A stretch of 51,833 nucleotides of DNA from Mediterraneibacter agrestimuris (GCF_943193195.1 NZ_CALPDG010000028.1:1-51833), one strand, 5' to 3'; shown: positions 32,968 through 42,122, numbered from the stretch's first letter. The notes: generated from the sequence alone by a model not told the origin. Made by a program: numbers and translations.

Positions 32968-34284
32968 ATGGAACACAGGCATATGATCAGTTCCGTGGCA
33001 AAAGGAAGTATTGCCCGTGAAATGGGAATCGAACCGGGTGATATTCTCCTTAGTGTAAACGGACACGAAATAGAAGATATATTTGATTATAGATACTATA
33101 TAGAAGATGAATATTTGGAGCTTTTGATCGAGAAGCCAGACGGTGAACAGTGGGAACTGGAGATTGAAAAGGAAGAGTATGAAGATCTGGGGATGGAATT
33201 TGAGCAGGGGCTGATGGATGAATACCGTCACTGTCACAACAAGTGTATATTCTGCTTTATCGACCAGATGCCGCCTGGGATGCGGGACACGTTATATTTT
33301 AAGGACGATGATTCGCGGCTGTCCTTTTTGCAGGGGAATTATGTAACGCTGACAAACATGAGTGAACATGATATTTCCCGAATTATCAAGTACCGTCTGG
33401 AGCCTATCAATATTTCTTTTCAGACCATGAATCCAGAACTTCGATGCCGTATGCTGCACAATCGCTTTGCGGGTGAGGCATTGAAAAAGGTGGATATTCT
33501 CTATGAAGCGGGGATTGAAATGAATGGGCAGATCGTACTCTGCAAGGGATTTAATGACGGGGATGAGCTGGAATTCAGTATACGCGAATTGACAAAGTAT
33601 CTGCCGAATCTGCGGAGCGTGTCAGTGGTTCCGGTGGGATTGTCCAAGTACAGGGATGGACTGGAGCCGTTGATATCTTTTACAAAAGAGGATGCACGCC
33701 AGGTTCTGGAGACTGTTCATAAATGGCAGGAGATGCTCTATCCTGAGCATGGAGTTCATTTTATTCATGCAAGTGATGAGTGGTATCTGCTGGCGGAGGA
33801 AGAACTGCCGGAAGAATCCTGTTATGATGGATATTTGCAGCTGGAAAACGGTGTTGGTATGCTGCGTCTTCTGGAAAATGAATTTACAGAGGCATTAGAA
33901 TCAGAGATTGGGGATGATATTGAACGGAACGTTACGATTGCAACCGGACAGCTTGCATATCCGGCGCTTTGCCGTCTGATGGAACGGCTGAGGGAGAAAT
34001 TTCCGAATACGAAAGCAGATGTGCGTCCTGTTAAAAATAAGTTTTTCGGGGAGAGTATTACTGTATCAGGACTGATCACAGGAGGCGATCTGATTGAACA
34101 GATGAAGGAGATCACACTGGGTGAGAGGATGCTGATCCCATGCAATATGCTCCGTATTGATGAGGAGGTTTTTTTGGATGATTATACAGTGTCAGAAGTG
34201 GAGAAGGCTTTACAAGTGCCGCTTAATATTGTAAAATCAAGCGGACAAGACTTGTTGGATACTGTGCTTGGACGGAATATATGA
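32968..34284 (+). CDS. DUF512 radical SAM protein with PDZ-like N-terminus
   Basis: A 438-aa protein. Residues 1-70 form a PDZ-like domain (SVAKGSIAREMGIEPGDILLSVNG). A CxxxCxxC cluster follows (C89, C93, C96 in CHNKCIFCF) with the radical SAM-type barrel, then the DUF512 domain. The family is widely conserved in Firmicutes beside der and plsY, but its reaction is unknown. It may act at the membrane or on a protein substrate through the PDZ part, which is inference. It probably starts a run through der, plsY and gpsA. Confidence 0.9.
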   Translation: MEHRHMISSVAKGSIAREMGIEPGDILLSVNGHEIEDIFDYRYYIEDEYLELLIEKPDGEQWELEIEKEEYEDLGMEFEQGLMDEYRHCHNKCIFCFIDQMPPGMRDTLYFKDDDSRLSFLQGNYVTLTNMSEHDISRIIKYRLEPINISFQTMNPELRCRMLHNRFAGEALKKVDILYEAGIEMNGQIVLCKGFNDGDELEFSIRELTKYLPNLRSVSVVPVGLSKYRDGLEPLISFTKEDARQVLETVHKWQEMLYPEHGVHFIHASDEWYLLAEEELPEESCYDGYLQLENGVGMLRLLENEFTEALESEIGDDIERNVTIATGQLAYPALCRLMERLREKFPNTKADVRPVKNKFFGESITVSGLITGGDLIEQMKEITLGERMLIPCNMLRIDEEVFLDDYTVSEVEKALQVPLNIVKSSGQDLLDTVLGRNI

Positions 34285-34320
34285 TTTTGAAGGTGAAATC
34301 AAGAAAGAGGTAGTAGATAG

Positions 34321-35652
34321 ATGAAAAAGAAACCAGTAGTTGCGATCGTGGGCAGACCGAATGTCGGAAAATCCACATTGTTTAATGTATTGGCGGGAGA
34401 GATGATCTCCATCGTCAAAGACACTCCCGGGGTGACCAGAGACCGTATTTATGCGGATGTATCATGGCTCGACAGGGAATTTACAATGATTGATACAGGC
34501 GGAATCGAGCCGGACAGCAAGGATATTATTTTATCTCAGATGCGGGAACAGGCGCAGATTGCTATTGATACCGCAGATGTCATTATTTTTATTACAGATG
34601 TAAAGCAGGGGCTTGTAGATTCGGACTCTAAGGTGTCAGATATGCTTCGCCGTTCAGGTAAGCCGATTGTGCTGGCTGTCAATAAAGTAGACAATTTTGA
34701 TAAATATATGCCCGATGTATATGAGTTTTATAATCTGGGAATCGGCGATCCTGTACCAATTTCAGCGGCATCACGGCTGGGATTGGGAGATATGCTGGAT
34801 ATCGTTATTTCTTATTTCCCAGAGGGGGCAGAGACAGAAGAAGAGGATGAACGTCCGAGAATTGCCATTGTAGGAAAACCGAATGTAGGGAAATCTTCTA
34901 TCATCAACAAACTGGCAGGAGAGAGCCGAGTGATCGTATCGGATATTGCCGGAACGACCCGTGATGCCATTGATACTGAAGTAAAGTATGACGGCAAAGA
35001 ATATATTTTTATTGATACGGCGGGACTTCGCAGAAAGAATAAGATCAAAGAAGAGCTGGAGCGTTACAGTATTATTCGTACGGTAACAGCGGTAGAGCGT
35101 GCAGATGTGGTTCTGATGGTCATTGACGCTGTAGAGGGTGTAACCGAACAGGATGCAAAGATTGCTGGAATAGCTCATGAGAGAGGCAAGGGAATCATTA
35201 TCGTTGTCAATAAGTGGGATGCCATTGAGAAGAATGACAAGACCATGAAGGAATACGAGGGCAAGGTGCGCCAGATTCTTTCCTTTATGCCGTATGCCGA
35301 GATTATGTATGTATCTGCATTGACGGGACAGCGGCTTTTGAAGCTGTATGACATGATTGATATGGTCATACAGAATCAGACACTGCGTGTGGCAACGGGT
35401 GTACTCAATGAGATTATGACAGAAGCTGTGGCAATGCAGCAGCCGCCGTCAGATAAGGGAAAGCGTCTGAAGCTATATTATATTACACAGGTAGCGGTGA
35501 AGCCGCCTACTTTTGTTATTTTTGTAAATGATAAAGAACTGATGCATTTTTCTTACACAAGATATCTGGAAAACAAGATCCGTGAGGCTTTTGGGTTCCG
35601 CGGAACTTCGTTGAAATTTTTTATCCGAGAAAGAAAAGAGAAGGAGCAGTAG
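34321..35652 (+). CDS. der: Ribosome-associated GTPase Der (EngA)
   Basis: A 443-aa protein with two tandem GTPase domains and a C-terminal KH-like domain, needed for 50S assembly. The first G domain has [14 protein letters not shown] and NKVD; the second has [17 protein letters not shown] and NKWD. The C-terminus ends with the KH part around [11 protein letters not shown]. It follows DUF512 by 36 nt and is followed by plsY after 3 nt, so the two are cotranscribed. Confidence 0.98.
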   Translation: MKKKPVVAIVGRPNVGKSTLFNVLAGEMISIVKDTPGVTRDRIYADVSWLDREFTMIDTGGIEPDSKDIILSQMREQAQIAIDTADVIIFITDVKQGLVDSDSKVSDMLRRSGKPIVLAVNKVDNFDKYMPDVYEFYNLGIGDPVPISAASRLGLGDMLDIVISYFPEGAETEEEDERPRIAIVGKPNVGKSSIINKLAGESRVIVSDIAGTTRDAIDTEVKYDGKEYIFIDTAGLRRKNKIKEELERYSIIRTVTAVERADVVLMVIDAVEGVTEQDAKIAGIAHERGKGIIIVVNKWDAIEKNDKTMKEYEGKVRQILSFMPYAEIMYVSALTGQRLLKLYDMIDMVIQNQTLRVATGVLNEIMTEAVAMQQPPSDKGKRLKLYYITQVAVKPPTFVIFVNDKELMHFSYTRYLENKIREAFGFRGTSLKFFIRERKEKEQ

Positions 35653-35655
35653 AGT

Positions 35656-36285
35656 ATGGAACGAATTATCTGTCTAATTGTAGGTTATGTATTCGGGCTG
35701 TTTCAAACCGGGTATCTGGTCGGTAAATTGCATCATATTGATATCCGTCAGCAGGGCAGCGGCAATGCGGGGACGACCAATGCGCTGCGTGTGATGGGGT
35801 GGAAAGCCGGAGCGCTTACATTTGCAGGAGATGTGCTGAAATGTGTGCTGGCAGTAGCATTGATGCGGTTCGTTTTCCGGGAGACGAAGTGTGTGCCGCT
35901 GCTTGGAATGTATACAGCAGTAGGAGTTACTTTGGGTCACAACTTTCCATTTTATATGAAGTTTAAAGGTGGAAAGGGAATCGCCGTACTGGCAGGACTG
36001 GTCGTATCTACCGGTTTAATGATGGTGCCGATTCCGCTGGCAGCATTTCTGGCAGCAGTGCTTTTGACAAGATATGTATCACTTGGCTCGCTTCTGGCAT
36101 CAACTACATTCTTTCTGGAAGTGGTACTATTTGGAGAGCTGGGTGGATTTGATATGGCGTTGAATTACCGGCTGGAAATGTACGGAGCAGCTTTTCTTTT
36201 GATGGTGCTGGCATGGGTCCGGCATAAGGATAATATCAAGCGGCTGATGGCAGGCGAAGAGAGCCGTTTCGGAGTGAAGAAGTAA
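35656..36285 (+). CDS. plsY: Glycerol-3-phosphate acyltransferase PlsY
   Basis: A 209-aa membrane enzyme that transfers the acyl group from acyl phosphate (made by PlsX) to glycerol-3-phosphate. The conserved loops are visible: GSGNAGTTNALRVMG, LGHNFPFYMKFKGGKGIA (active-site His-Asn and glycine loop) and VWVRHKDNIKRL-like text near the C-terminus (AWVRHKDNIKRLMAGEE). Several hydrophobic segments lie between. It is next to gpsA, which provides glycerol-3-phosphate. Confidence 0.97.
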   Translation: MERIICLIVGYVFGLFQTGYLVGKLHHIDIRQQGSGNAGTTNALRVMGWKAGALTFAGDVLKCVLAVALMRFVFRETKCVPLLGMYTAVGVTLGHNFPFYMKFKGGKGIAVLAGLVVSTGLMMVPIPLAAFLAAVLLTRYVSLGSLLASTTFFLEVVLFGELGGFDMALNYRLEMYGAAFLLMVLAWVRHKDNIKRLMAGEESRFGVKK

Positions 36286-36308
36286 ATCATAGAAATATCT
36301 ACATAATG

Positions 36309-36346
36309 ATACCCGTTCAGTTATGACAGTCTGTCTGAATGGGTAT
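36309..36346 (+). other. Stem-loop between plsY and gpsA
   Basis: ATACCCGTTCAG (36309-36320) pairs with CTGAATGGGTAT (36335-36346) with one G-U, enclosing GACAG/CTGTC. There is no T tract. It is likely an RNA stability or processing element, or a weak terminator. Confidence 0.45.
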
Positions 36347-36394
36347 ATATAAACAATAGTATATGAATATTGGCTGAAAAGGAGATTGGAGATT

Positions 36395-37408
36395 ATGGCA
36401 AATGTAGGGATCATCGGTGCGGGAAGCTGGGGAACAGCTCTTTCATCGCTTCTTTATGATAACGGACACCAGGTAACGGTCTGGTCTATTGATGAAAATG
36501 AAGTGCGGATGCTGAATGAGGAGCGGGAACATAAGACAAAACTGCCGGGAGTAAAGTTGCCGGATGATATGATATTTACAGGAGATCTGGAAAGTGCTGT
36601 AACAGAAAAAGATGTTCTCATACTGGCAGTACCGTCTCCATTTACTCGTGCTACAGCAAAGAAGATGGCTTCCTATGTGGCAGAGGGACAGATTATCGTA
36701 GATGTGGCAAAGGGAATTGAGGAGAGCAGTCTGAAGACACTGTCCCAGCAGATTGAAGAAGAGATTCCGCAGGCAGATGTGGCAGTTCTTTCTGGCCCGA
36801 GTCATGCAGAAGAAGTGGGACGCAGGCTCCCGACTACCTGCGTGATTGGCGCAAAGTCAAAAGAGACTGCGGAATATCTGCAGAAAATGTTTATCAGTAA
36901 GGTGTTCCGTGTGTATACCAGCCCGGATATATTAGGAGTTGAGCTGGGCGGTTCCCTGAAAAATGTGATCGCTCTGGCAGCAGGTATTGCAGATGGGCTG
37001 GGATATGGTGATAACACGAAGGCGGCTCTGATCACAAGAGGAATTGCGGAAATAGCAAGACTGGGTGTGAAGATGGGCGGTAAGATCCAGACATTTACCG
37101 GATTGACGGGGATTGGCGACCTGATCGTGACTTGTGCCAGTATGCACAGCCGAAATCGAAAGGCAGGATATTTGATCGGGCAGGGCAAGTCTATGCAGGA
37201 AGCAATGGATGAAGTCAAGATGGTTGTAGAAGGAGTGTATTCTGCAAAGGCGGCAGCGGCGCTGGCAAAGAAGTATGGTGTGTCCATGCCGATTGTAAGT
37301 GAAGTTAATGCAGTGCTTTTTGAGGGGAAGAATCCGGCAGAGGCGGTAGATGATCTGATGCAGAGGGAACTTCGGAGCGAAGCGGCAGCTCTTTTGTGGG
37401 AAGAATAA
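36395..37408 (+). CDS. gpsA: Glycerol-3-phosphate dehydrogenase [NAD(P)+]
   Basis: A 337-aa enzyme reducing dihydroxyacetone phosphate to sn-glycerol-3-phosphate for phospholipids. The Rossmann loop is IIGAGSWGTALSSLL. Also seen are LSGPSHAEEVGRRLPT, the catalytic lysine region GGSLKNVIALAAGIADGLG and TGIGDLIVTC. ATG 36395 lies after AAAAGGAG; an in-frame TTG at 36386 is closer to that site but less likely. The der-plsY-gpsA-spoIVA order resembles B. subtilis der-gpsA-spoIVA. Confidence 0.96.
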   Translation: MANVGIIGAGSWGTALSSLLYDNGHQVTVWSIDENEVRMLNEEREHKTKLPGVKLPDDMIFTGDLESAVTEKDVLILAVPSPFTRATAKKMASYVAEGQIIVDVAKGIEESSLKTLSQQIEEEIPQADVAVLSGPSHAEEVGRRLPTTCVIGAKSKETAEYLQKMFISKVFRVYTSPDILGVELGGSLKNVIALAAGIADGLGYGDNTKAALITRGIAEIARLGVKMGGKIQTFTGLTGIGDLIVTCASMHSRNRKAGYLIGQGKSMQEAMDEVKMVVEGVYSAKAAAALAKKYGVSMPIVSEVNAVLFEGKNPAEAVDDLMQRELRSEAAALLWEE

Positions 37409-37429
37409 ATAAAAACAGATTGCGTTTAG

Positions 37430-37458
37430 GAATAACCCCCGTGGATTCTGCATACATT
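37430..37458 (+). promoter_or_regulatory. Sigma-E-type promoter for spoIVA
   Basis: GAATAAC (37430-37436), exactly 14 nt, then CATACATT (37451-37458). The -10 fits the sigma-E consensus CATACAHT and the spacing is the standard one; the -35 matches five of seven positions of KMATATT. It predicts mother-cell transcription during sporulation, as for B. subtilis spoIVA. Confidence 0.7.
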
Positions 37459-37486
37459 GGTATCAGCAGAACAAGGGGGTATTTTT

Positions 37487-38959
37487 ATGGATTCATTTCA
37501 GTTATACAAAGACATGAAAGCCAGAACCAATGGCGAAATCTACATTGGAGTAGTCGGACCGGTTCGGACAGGCAAATCAACCTTTATCAAGAGATTTATG
37601 GATCTTCTCGTACTGCCCAATATGGCGGACGAACATGCAAAGGAAAGGACGAAGGATGAGCTGCCCCAGTCAGCTTCAGGAACAACAATTATGACTACAG
37701 AGCCTAAGTTTGTTCCAAAGGAGGCGGCGGAAATCCGTCTGGCGGAGGATGTGGATGTAAAAGTCCGTTTAATTGACTGTGTGGGATTTATGATAAAGGG
37801 AGCTTCCGGACACACAGAGAATGATACAGAGCGCCAGGTAAAAACACCATGGTTTGATTATGAGATTCCATTTACAAAAGCAGCAGCTATCGGAACGCAG
37901 AAAGTCATTCATGACCATTCTACTATAGGAATTGTGGTAACGACAGATGGCAGCATCGGAAATCTTCCGAGAGAAAATTATGAGGCAGCAGAAGAAAAGA
38001 CGGTGCAGGAGCTTCGTTCCATTGGCAAGCCGTTTCTTATGCTCTTAAATTGTAAGAAGCCATATACGGAAGAAGCGAAGGCATTGAAGACGGAACTGGA
38101 AGAAAAATATCAGGTATCGGTTTTGCCGGTCAACTGCGAACAGATGAAAGAGGAAGATGTACATAATATCATGCGGCAGGTATTATATGAGTTCCCGATT
38201 TCAGAGGTAGAGTTCTTTATTCCCAAATGGGTGGAAATGCTTTCCAGAGACCATGACATCAAACAAGATCTGCTAAAAGCAGTGCGGGCGGTGATGGACG
38301 GGATGCAGGATATCCGCAGTGCGGCAGCAGGTATACCGGAGTGTGACAGTGATTACATAGAGAGAATTCAGATTGAAAAAATCGAGATGGATAGTGGAAA
38401 AGTAAGAGTGCGGATTGCTTTTGACCAGAAATTTTACTACGAGGTGCTTAGTGACCTGACAGGAACTTCGATTCAGAGTGAGTATGAATTGATATCTGTG
38501 ATGAAAGAACTGTCTGCTATGAAGGAAGAATATACACAGATCAAAGATGCTTTTGCTGATGTGAAGATGAAAGGCTATGGTGTGGTGAGTCCGAAACGAG
38601 AAGAAATCCGCCTGGAGGAACCGTTGATCATCAAGCAAGGCAACAAATTCGGTGTAAAGATTCGTTCTGAGGCTCCGTCCATCCATATGATCCGTGCCAA
38701 TATTGAAACAGAGATTGCGCCGATTGTGGGAAATGAACAGCAGGCACAGGATCTTGTAGATTACATCAAGGCAGAGAGTGAAACAGAAGACGGTGTGTGG
38801 GCGACAAATATTTTTGGAAAGTCAGTGGAAGAACTGGTAATGGATGGAATGAGAGGTAAGATGGCGATGATCAATGATGAGAGCCAGGTGAAACTGCAGG
38901 ATACAATGCAGAAAATTGTGAATGAGAGTAATGGAGGGCTTGTCTGTATTATTATCTGA
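37487..38959 (+). CDS. spoIVA: Stage IV sporulation protein A (spore coat ATPase)
   Basis: A 490-aa ATPase that forms the base layer of the spore coat around the forespore. It opens FQLYKDMKARTNGEIYIGVV with Walker A GPVRTGKST, then DELPQSASGTTIMTTEPKFVP, a hallmark of SpoIVA. The length equals the B. subtilis protein within two residues. ATG 37487 follows AAGGGGG; the frame extends upstream into the promoter and is not translated. It carries its own sigma-E-like promoter. Its presence shows that the organism is, or recently was, an endospore former. Confidence 0.97.
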   Translation: MDSFQLYKDMKARTNGEIYIGVVGPVRTGKSTFIKRFMDLLVLPNMADEHAKERTKDELPQSASGTTIMTTEPKFVPKEAAEIRLAEDVDVKVRLIDCVGFMIKGASGHTENDTERQVKTPWFDYEIPFTKAAAIGTQKVIHDHSTIGIVVTTDGSIGNLPRENYEAAEEKTVQELRSIGKPFLMLLNCKKPYTEEAKALKTELEEKYQVSVLPVNCEQMKEEDVHNIMRQVLYEFPISEVEFFIPKWVEMLSRDHDIKQDLLKAVRAVMDGMQDIRSAAAGIPECDSDYIERIQIEKIEMDSGKVRVRIAFDQKFYYEVLSDLTGTSIQSEYELISVMKELSAMKEEYTQIKDAFADVKMKGYGVVSPKREEIRLEEPLIIKQGNKFGVKIRSEAPSIHMIRANIETEIAPIVGNEQQAQDLVDYIKAESETEDGVWATNIFGKSVEELVMDGMRGKMAMINDESQVKLQDTMQKIVNESNGGLVCIII

Positions 38960-39079
38960 GAGAAAAGTGAAGAATCTGGCAAGGGACGGGAATTTTTTGA
39001 AGCCTTATAAGCTGCGCCTGAATTTCCTTACTTTGTCAGATCTGGCTCATTTTTGTAACTATCCAGCCATATACAAATC

Positions 39080-39128
39080 CTACAAAAAACGTCTTGTTGT
39101 AAGCAAGCTTACCAATTCGTTTTTGTAG
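39080..39128. terminator. Long stem-loop downstream of spoIVA
   Basis: CTACAAAAAACG (39080-39091) pairs with CGTTTTTGTAG (39118-39128), and the loop holds an inner hairpin GTAAGC-AA-GCTTAC. The T run lies within the outer 3' arm. It is a candidate terminator for spoIVA. Confidence 0.5.
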
Positions 39129-39138
39129 ATTTATGCAT

Positions 39139-39152
39139 GGCTGAACTGTTAC
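39139..39152. repeat. Half copy of the GTAACAGTTCAGCC palindrome
   Basis: GGCTGAACTGTTAC is identical to the right arm of the perfect hairpin at 42123-42154. The matching left arm is absent here. Confidence 0.6.
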
Positions 39153-39181
39153 CTCAATTTTTTTATATTTATAAGTTTTTC

Positions 39182-39210
39182 TTGTGGGGGAAGGGGAGTC
39201 TATGTATAAT
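39182..39210 (+). promoter_or_regulatory. punA promoter
   Basis: TTGTGG (39182-39187), a 17-nt spacer and TATAAT (39205-39210). The leader of about 80 nt shows no purine riboswitch core. Confidence 0.65.
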
Positions 39211-39298
39211 AGTATTCATAGTGTAGACATTGTAATCATGAACTGTAAGATGAATGGTTATGACTTGGAAAAATAAATTTTGAAAGGACAAAAGAATC

Positions 39299-40123
39299 AT
39301 GAGTGCACAGTATGAAAAGTTGATGAAGTGTTATGAGTATTGTAGAACGGTGACGGATTTTCAGCCGAAGGTGGGATTGATACTAGGTTCCGGTCTGGGA
39401 AATTATGCGAAGAATATGAGGATAGAATGTGAGATTCCTTACGGGGATATTCCGGGATTTCCGGTGTCTACTGTTCAGGGGCATGACGGACGTTTCCTGT
39501 TTGGATATATCGGGGATGTTCCGGCGGTTTTGATGAAAGGAAGAGTGCATTATTATGAGGGGTACTCTATGGAAGAGGTTGTGCTTCCAACCCGGCTGAT
39601 GAAGCTTTTTGGCATAGAGGTTTTGGTTTTGACCAATGCGGCAGGCGGTATCAACCGAAAGTTTTCTGCCGGCGATTTTATGATGATCACAGATCAGATT
39701 TCTAATTTTGTACCGTCTCCGTTGATTGGGAAGAATGTAGATGAGTTGGGAGAACGATTCCCGGATATGACGCATATTTATGATGTAGAATTGCAGCAGT
39801 TGATTCTGAAAACTGCAAAGGAAGAAAAAATTCCGATTCAGCAGGGAATCTATGTGCAGACATCGGGACCGAATTTTGAAAGTCCGGCAGAGATTAGAAT
39901 GTTCGGGATGCTGGGAGCAGATGCAGTCGGTATGAGTACTGCCTGTGAGGCATTAGCGGCAAGACATGCGGGAGTCCGGGTATGTGGTATTTCATGTATT
40001 TCTAATATGGCATGCGGAATTTGTGATGAGGAATTGAGCCATCTGGATGTACAGGCTGTGGCGGACAAGCGGGCAGGAGAGTTTGAGCGCCTCGTGACAC
40101 GGATGATAGAAAACTTAAACTAA
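39299..40123 (+). CDS. punA: Purine nucleoside phosphorylase, trimeric type
   Basis: A 274-aa enzyme that splits inosine or guanosine with phosphate into base and ribose-1-P. It shows LILGSGLGNYA (phosphate loop), GHDGRFLFGY, KGRVHYYEGY, LTNAAGGIN, QTSGPNFESPAEIRM and, near the C-terminus, SCISNMACGI, whose Asn is expected for 6-oxopurines. Cys in NMACG replaces the common Ala. It is followed 13 nt later by a deaminase gene, together suggesting purine nucleoside salvage. Confidence 0.94.
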   Translation: MSAQYEKLMKCYEYCRTVTDFQPKVGLILGSGLGNYAKNMRIECEIPYGDIPGFPVSTVQGHDGRFLFGYIGDVPAVLMKGRVHYYEGYSMEEVVLPTRLMKLFGIEVLVLTNAAGGINRKFSAGDFMMITDQISNFVPSPLIGKNVDELGERFPDMTHIYDVELQQLILKTAKEEKIPIQQGIYVQTSGPNFESPAEIRMFGMLGADAVGMSTACEALAARHAGVRVCGISCISNMACGICDEELSHLDVQAVADKRAGEFERLVTRMIENLN

Positions 40124-40136
40124 GATGGAGGATAGG

Positions 40137-41414
40137 ATGAACATAAGAATTTATAATGTACGGATTATGACGATGGAAGAGGGACAAGCGCCTTTTATTG
40201 GGGAAGTGCGGATTGAAGGGGATACTATTTCTTATGTGGGAGAAATGAAAGAAGACACAGAAGGAAAGTGGAACCGGGAGATTGACGGAAAAGGTAATCT
40301 TCTGATGCCGGGATTTAAGAATGCCCATACCCATACGGCAATGACATTTTTAAGATCTTATGCAGACGATATGAAACTGGATGAGTGGCTGCATCAGCAG
40401 GTATTTCCGAATGAGGCGAAATTGACAGGAGAATCTTTGTACTGGTTTACAAAGCTGGGGATTATGGAATATCTGACAAGTGGAATCACAGCGGCTTATG
40501 ACATGTATTTTAAAGTGGATGACGGCGCAAGAGCAGCAAAGGACTGCGGTTTCCGCTATGTATTCTGCGATAGTATCAATGATTTCGGCGGAACGGTGGA
40601 AGGCGTGGAACAGGATTATCTGCGTTTGAATCAGGATGAGAAGAGAGAAATCAGTCACCGCATTGGATTCCATGCTGAGTATACAACGAGTAAGGAACTG
40701 ATGGAGGGGCTTTCTGCGTTGGCAGACAAGTATGAGGCTCCGGTGAGCGCTCATTGTTCCGAGACAAAAAATGAGGTGGAAGGGTGTAAAGAACGATATG
40801 GTATGACTCCGGTCGCGCTGTTGGATTCTCTGGGAATGTTCCGTCATGGAGGCTCCTTGTTCCATTGTGTTCATATGGAGGAAGATGATTTCAGAATTTT
40901 GAAAGAACGAGGTGTTTATGTAGTGACGAATCCGGCATCTAACTTGAAGCTGGCAAGCGGGATTGCGCCGATTCAGAGATTTCTGGAGGAAGGAATTCCG
41001 GTAGCTATCGGAACAGACGGAGCTGCAAGCAATAACTGTCTGGATATGTTCAGGGAAATGTTCCTTGTTACAGGACTTCAGAAAGTAGTCTGTGATGATC
41101 CAGAAGTGGTTCCGGCGAGTGAAGTATTGAAAATGGCAACAGTCAACAGCGCACTGGCGATGGGACTGACAGAATGTGATACACTGAAAGCAGGGAAGAA
41201 GGCAGATATGATCCTGATCGATCTGAATCAACCGAATATGCAGCCGGTTCAGAATGTGGAGAAAAATCTGGTGTACAGCGGAAGCAAACAGAATGTGAAA
41301 ATGACCATGGTAGGCGGAAAGATACTTTACGAGGATGGAGAATTTTTCTTAGATGTACCGAAGGAAGAGATTTATGCCAGAGCAAATGAATATGCGAGAC
41401 AGATTCTAGGGTAA
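40137..41414 (+). CDS. Amidohydrolase, MTA/SAH deaminase-like
   Basis: A 425-aa metal-dependent amidohydrolase of the MtaD/TrzA group. The zinc ligands are in MPGFKNAHTHTAMTFLRSYA (HxH), SAHCSET, HCVHM and GTDGAASNN. The closest described activity is deamination of 5'-methylthioadenosine or S-adenosylhomocysteine, and the purine phosphorylase next to it fits a nucleoside substrate, but guanine- or cytosine-type substrates are not excluded. ATG 40137 follows GGAGGATAGG; an ATG at 40125 overlaps that site. Confidence 0.85.
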   Translation: MNIRIYNVRIMTMEEGQAPFIGEVRIEGDTISYVGEMKEDTEGKWNREIDGKGNLLMPGFKNAHTHTAMTFLRSYADDMKLDEWLHQQVFPNEAKLTGESLYWFTKLGIMEYLTSGITAAYDMYFKVDDGARAAKDCGFRYVFCDSINDFGGTVEGVEQDYLRLNQDEKREISHRIGFHAEYTTSKELMEGLSALADKYEAPVSAHCSETKNEVEGCKERYGMTPVALLDSLGMFRHGGSLFHCVHMEEDDFRILKERGVYVVTNPASNLKLASGIAPIQRFLEEGIPVAIGTDGAASNNCLDMFREMFLVTGLQKVVCDDPEVVPASEVLKMATVNSALAMGLTECDTLKAGKKADMILIDLNQPNMQPVQNVEKNLVYSGSKQNVKMTMVGGKILYEDGEFFLDVPKEEIYARANEYARQILG

Positions 41415-41490
41415 ATTAAGAATATAGGAAAAAGGGATGACCGTCAGGACCGGTCACATATTGGATGAAAAGCAGAGAGGAAGTATAAGA

Positions 41491-41952
41491 TTGAAAGCAG
41501 CGATTTTTACGATTAATACGAAATTATATCAAGAGAAAAAGGACAGCCCGGCAACCGTGGTATTAAAACGGATCCTGGGGCAGGCAGGACTAGAAGTAAG
41601 AGCGGGGGCGCTGCCGGAAGAGAGGGATGTAATATCTGCTGTGATGAAGCAGCTTGCAGAGAATCATTCTGTACAGCTGATTCTGACAGTGGGGGCGAAT
41701 GGATTCCAAAAGCAGGATTGTGCACCGGATGCTCTGTGTGACGCGGTAGAACGCCTCCTTCCGGGGATCCCGGAAGCAATGCGCGCTTATCATATGCGGT
41801 CTTCCAGAAAAATGGTCCTGGATTGTTCCAGGGCAGGAATCTGTGAGAATACACTGATTGTCAATCTTCCTGGAAACTCAAAGCTTGCAAAGGAAGGGCT
41901 TGAATATGTACTGCCGGAGATAATGCAGGTAGTGGAAGCTCTGAATCTTTAA
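41491..41952 (+). CDS. MogA/MoaB-like protein, degenerate
   Basis: A 153-aa protein with the molybdopterin-binding (MoCF) fold. The usual TTGGTGxxxRDxTPEA motif is changed to LTVGANGFQKQDCAPDA, losing conserved Gly and Arg, while PGIPEAMR and ENTLIVNLPGNSKLAKEGLE are kept. The likely start is TTG 41491 after AGAGGAAG, because family similarity begins there (LKAAIFTINTK); an upstream ATG at 41437 is the alternative. No other molybdenum cofactor genes are in the window. Its role may differ from MogA adenylyl transfer. Confidence 0.7.
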   Translation: MKAAIFTINTKLYQEKKDSPATVVLKRILGQAGLEVRAGALPEERDVISAVMKQLAENHSVQLILTVGANGFQKQDCAPDALCDAVERLLPGIPEAMRAYHMRSSRKMVLDCSRAGICENTLIVNLPGNSKLAKEGLEYVLPEIMQVVEALNL

Positions 41953-41960
41953 AAGAGATG

Positions 41961-42010
41961 TCACAGCAGGTGAACTTAGCATAGAGCGGATTGTGTAATA
42001 GTGCAGCAGG
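41961..42010 (+). repeat. Partial unit of the 111-bp repeat (left tandem copy)
   Basis: TCACAGCAGGTGAACTTAGC followed by ATAGAGCGGATT and GTGTAATAGTGCAGC is a decayed copy of the second half of the unit that follows directly. It shows that the array was once a tandem. Confidence 0.6.
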
Positions 42011-42011
42011 A

Positions 42012-42122
42012 GTAACAGTTCAGCATAGGACTTTTCACTTGCTGAAAAGTCCGTAAGAATATGTAGTGGAGAAATAGAATCCGCCCTTTCACAGCAGGTG
42101 AATTTAAAATAGGGCGGATTCA
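42012..42122 (+). repeat. 111-bp structured repeat, copy D (before rnhA)
   Basis: It starts GTAACAGTTCAGC. The first hairpin is GGACTTTTC (42028-42036) with GAAAAGTCC (42044-42052). A conserved link CGTAAGAATATG follows. The second hairpin is GAATCCGCCCT (42077-42087) with AGGGCGGATTC (42111-42121), enclosing TTCAC-GTGAA. Copy E at 42671 is 87 percent identical by eye (97 of 111) with exactly the same length. Confidence 0.85.

Larger units (their letters stand above)
38960..39298. other. Gap between spoIVA and purine nucleoside phosphorylase
   Basis: No gene is visible in these 339 bp. They hold a stem-loop (39080-39128), a half copy of the palindromic repeat end GGCTGAACTGTTAC (39139-39152) and the punA promoter. 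Confidence 0.7.

Noticed and set aside
39211-39298. Purine riboswitch before punA
   Set aside because: The leader lacks the conserved three-way junction and loop sequences; only short imperfect repeats are present.
40350-41231. 293-codon open frame on the minus strand
   Set aside because: Antisense to the amidohydrolase, with a composition typical of a shadow frame and no start signals.
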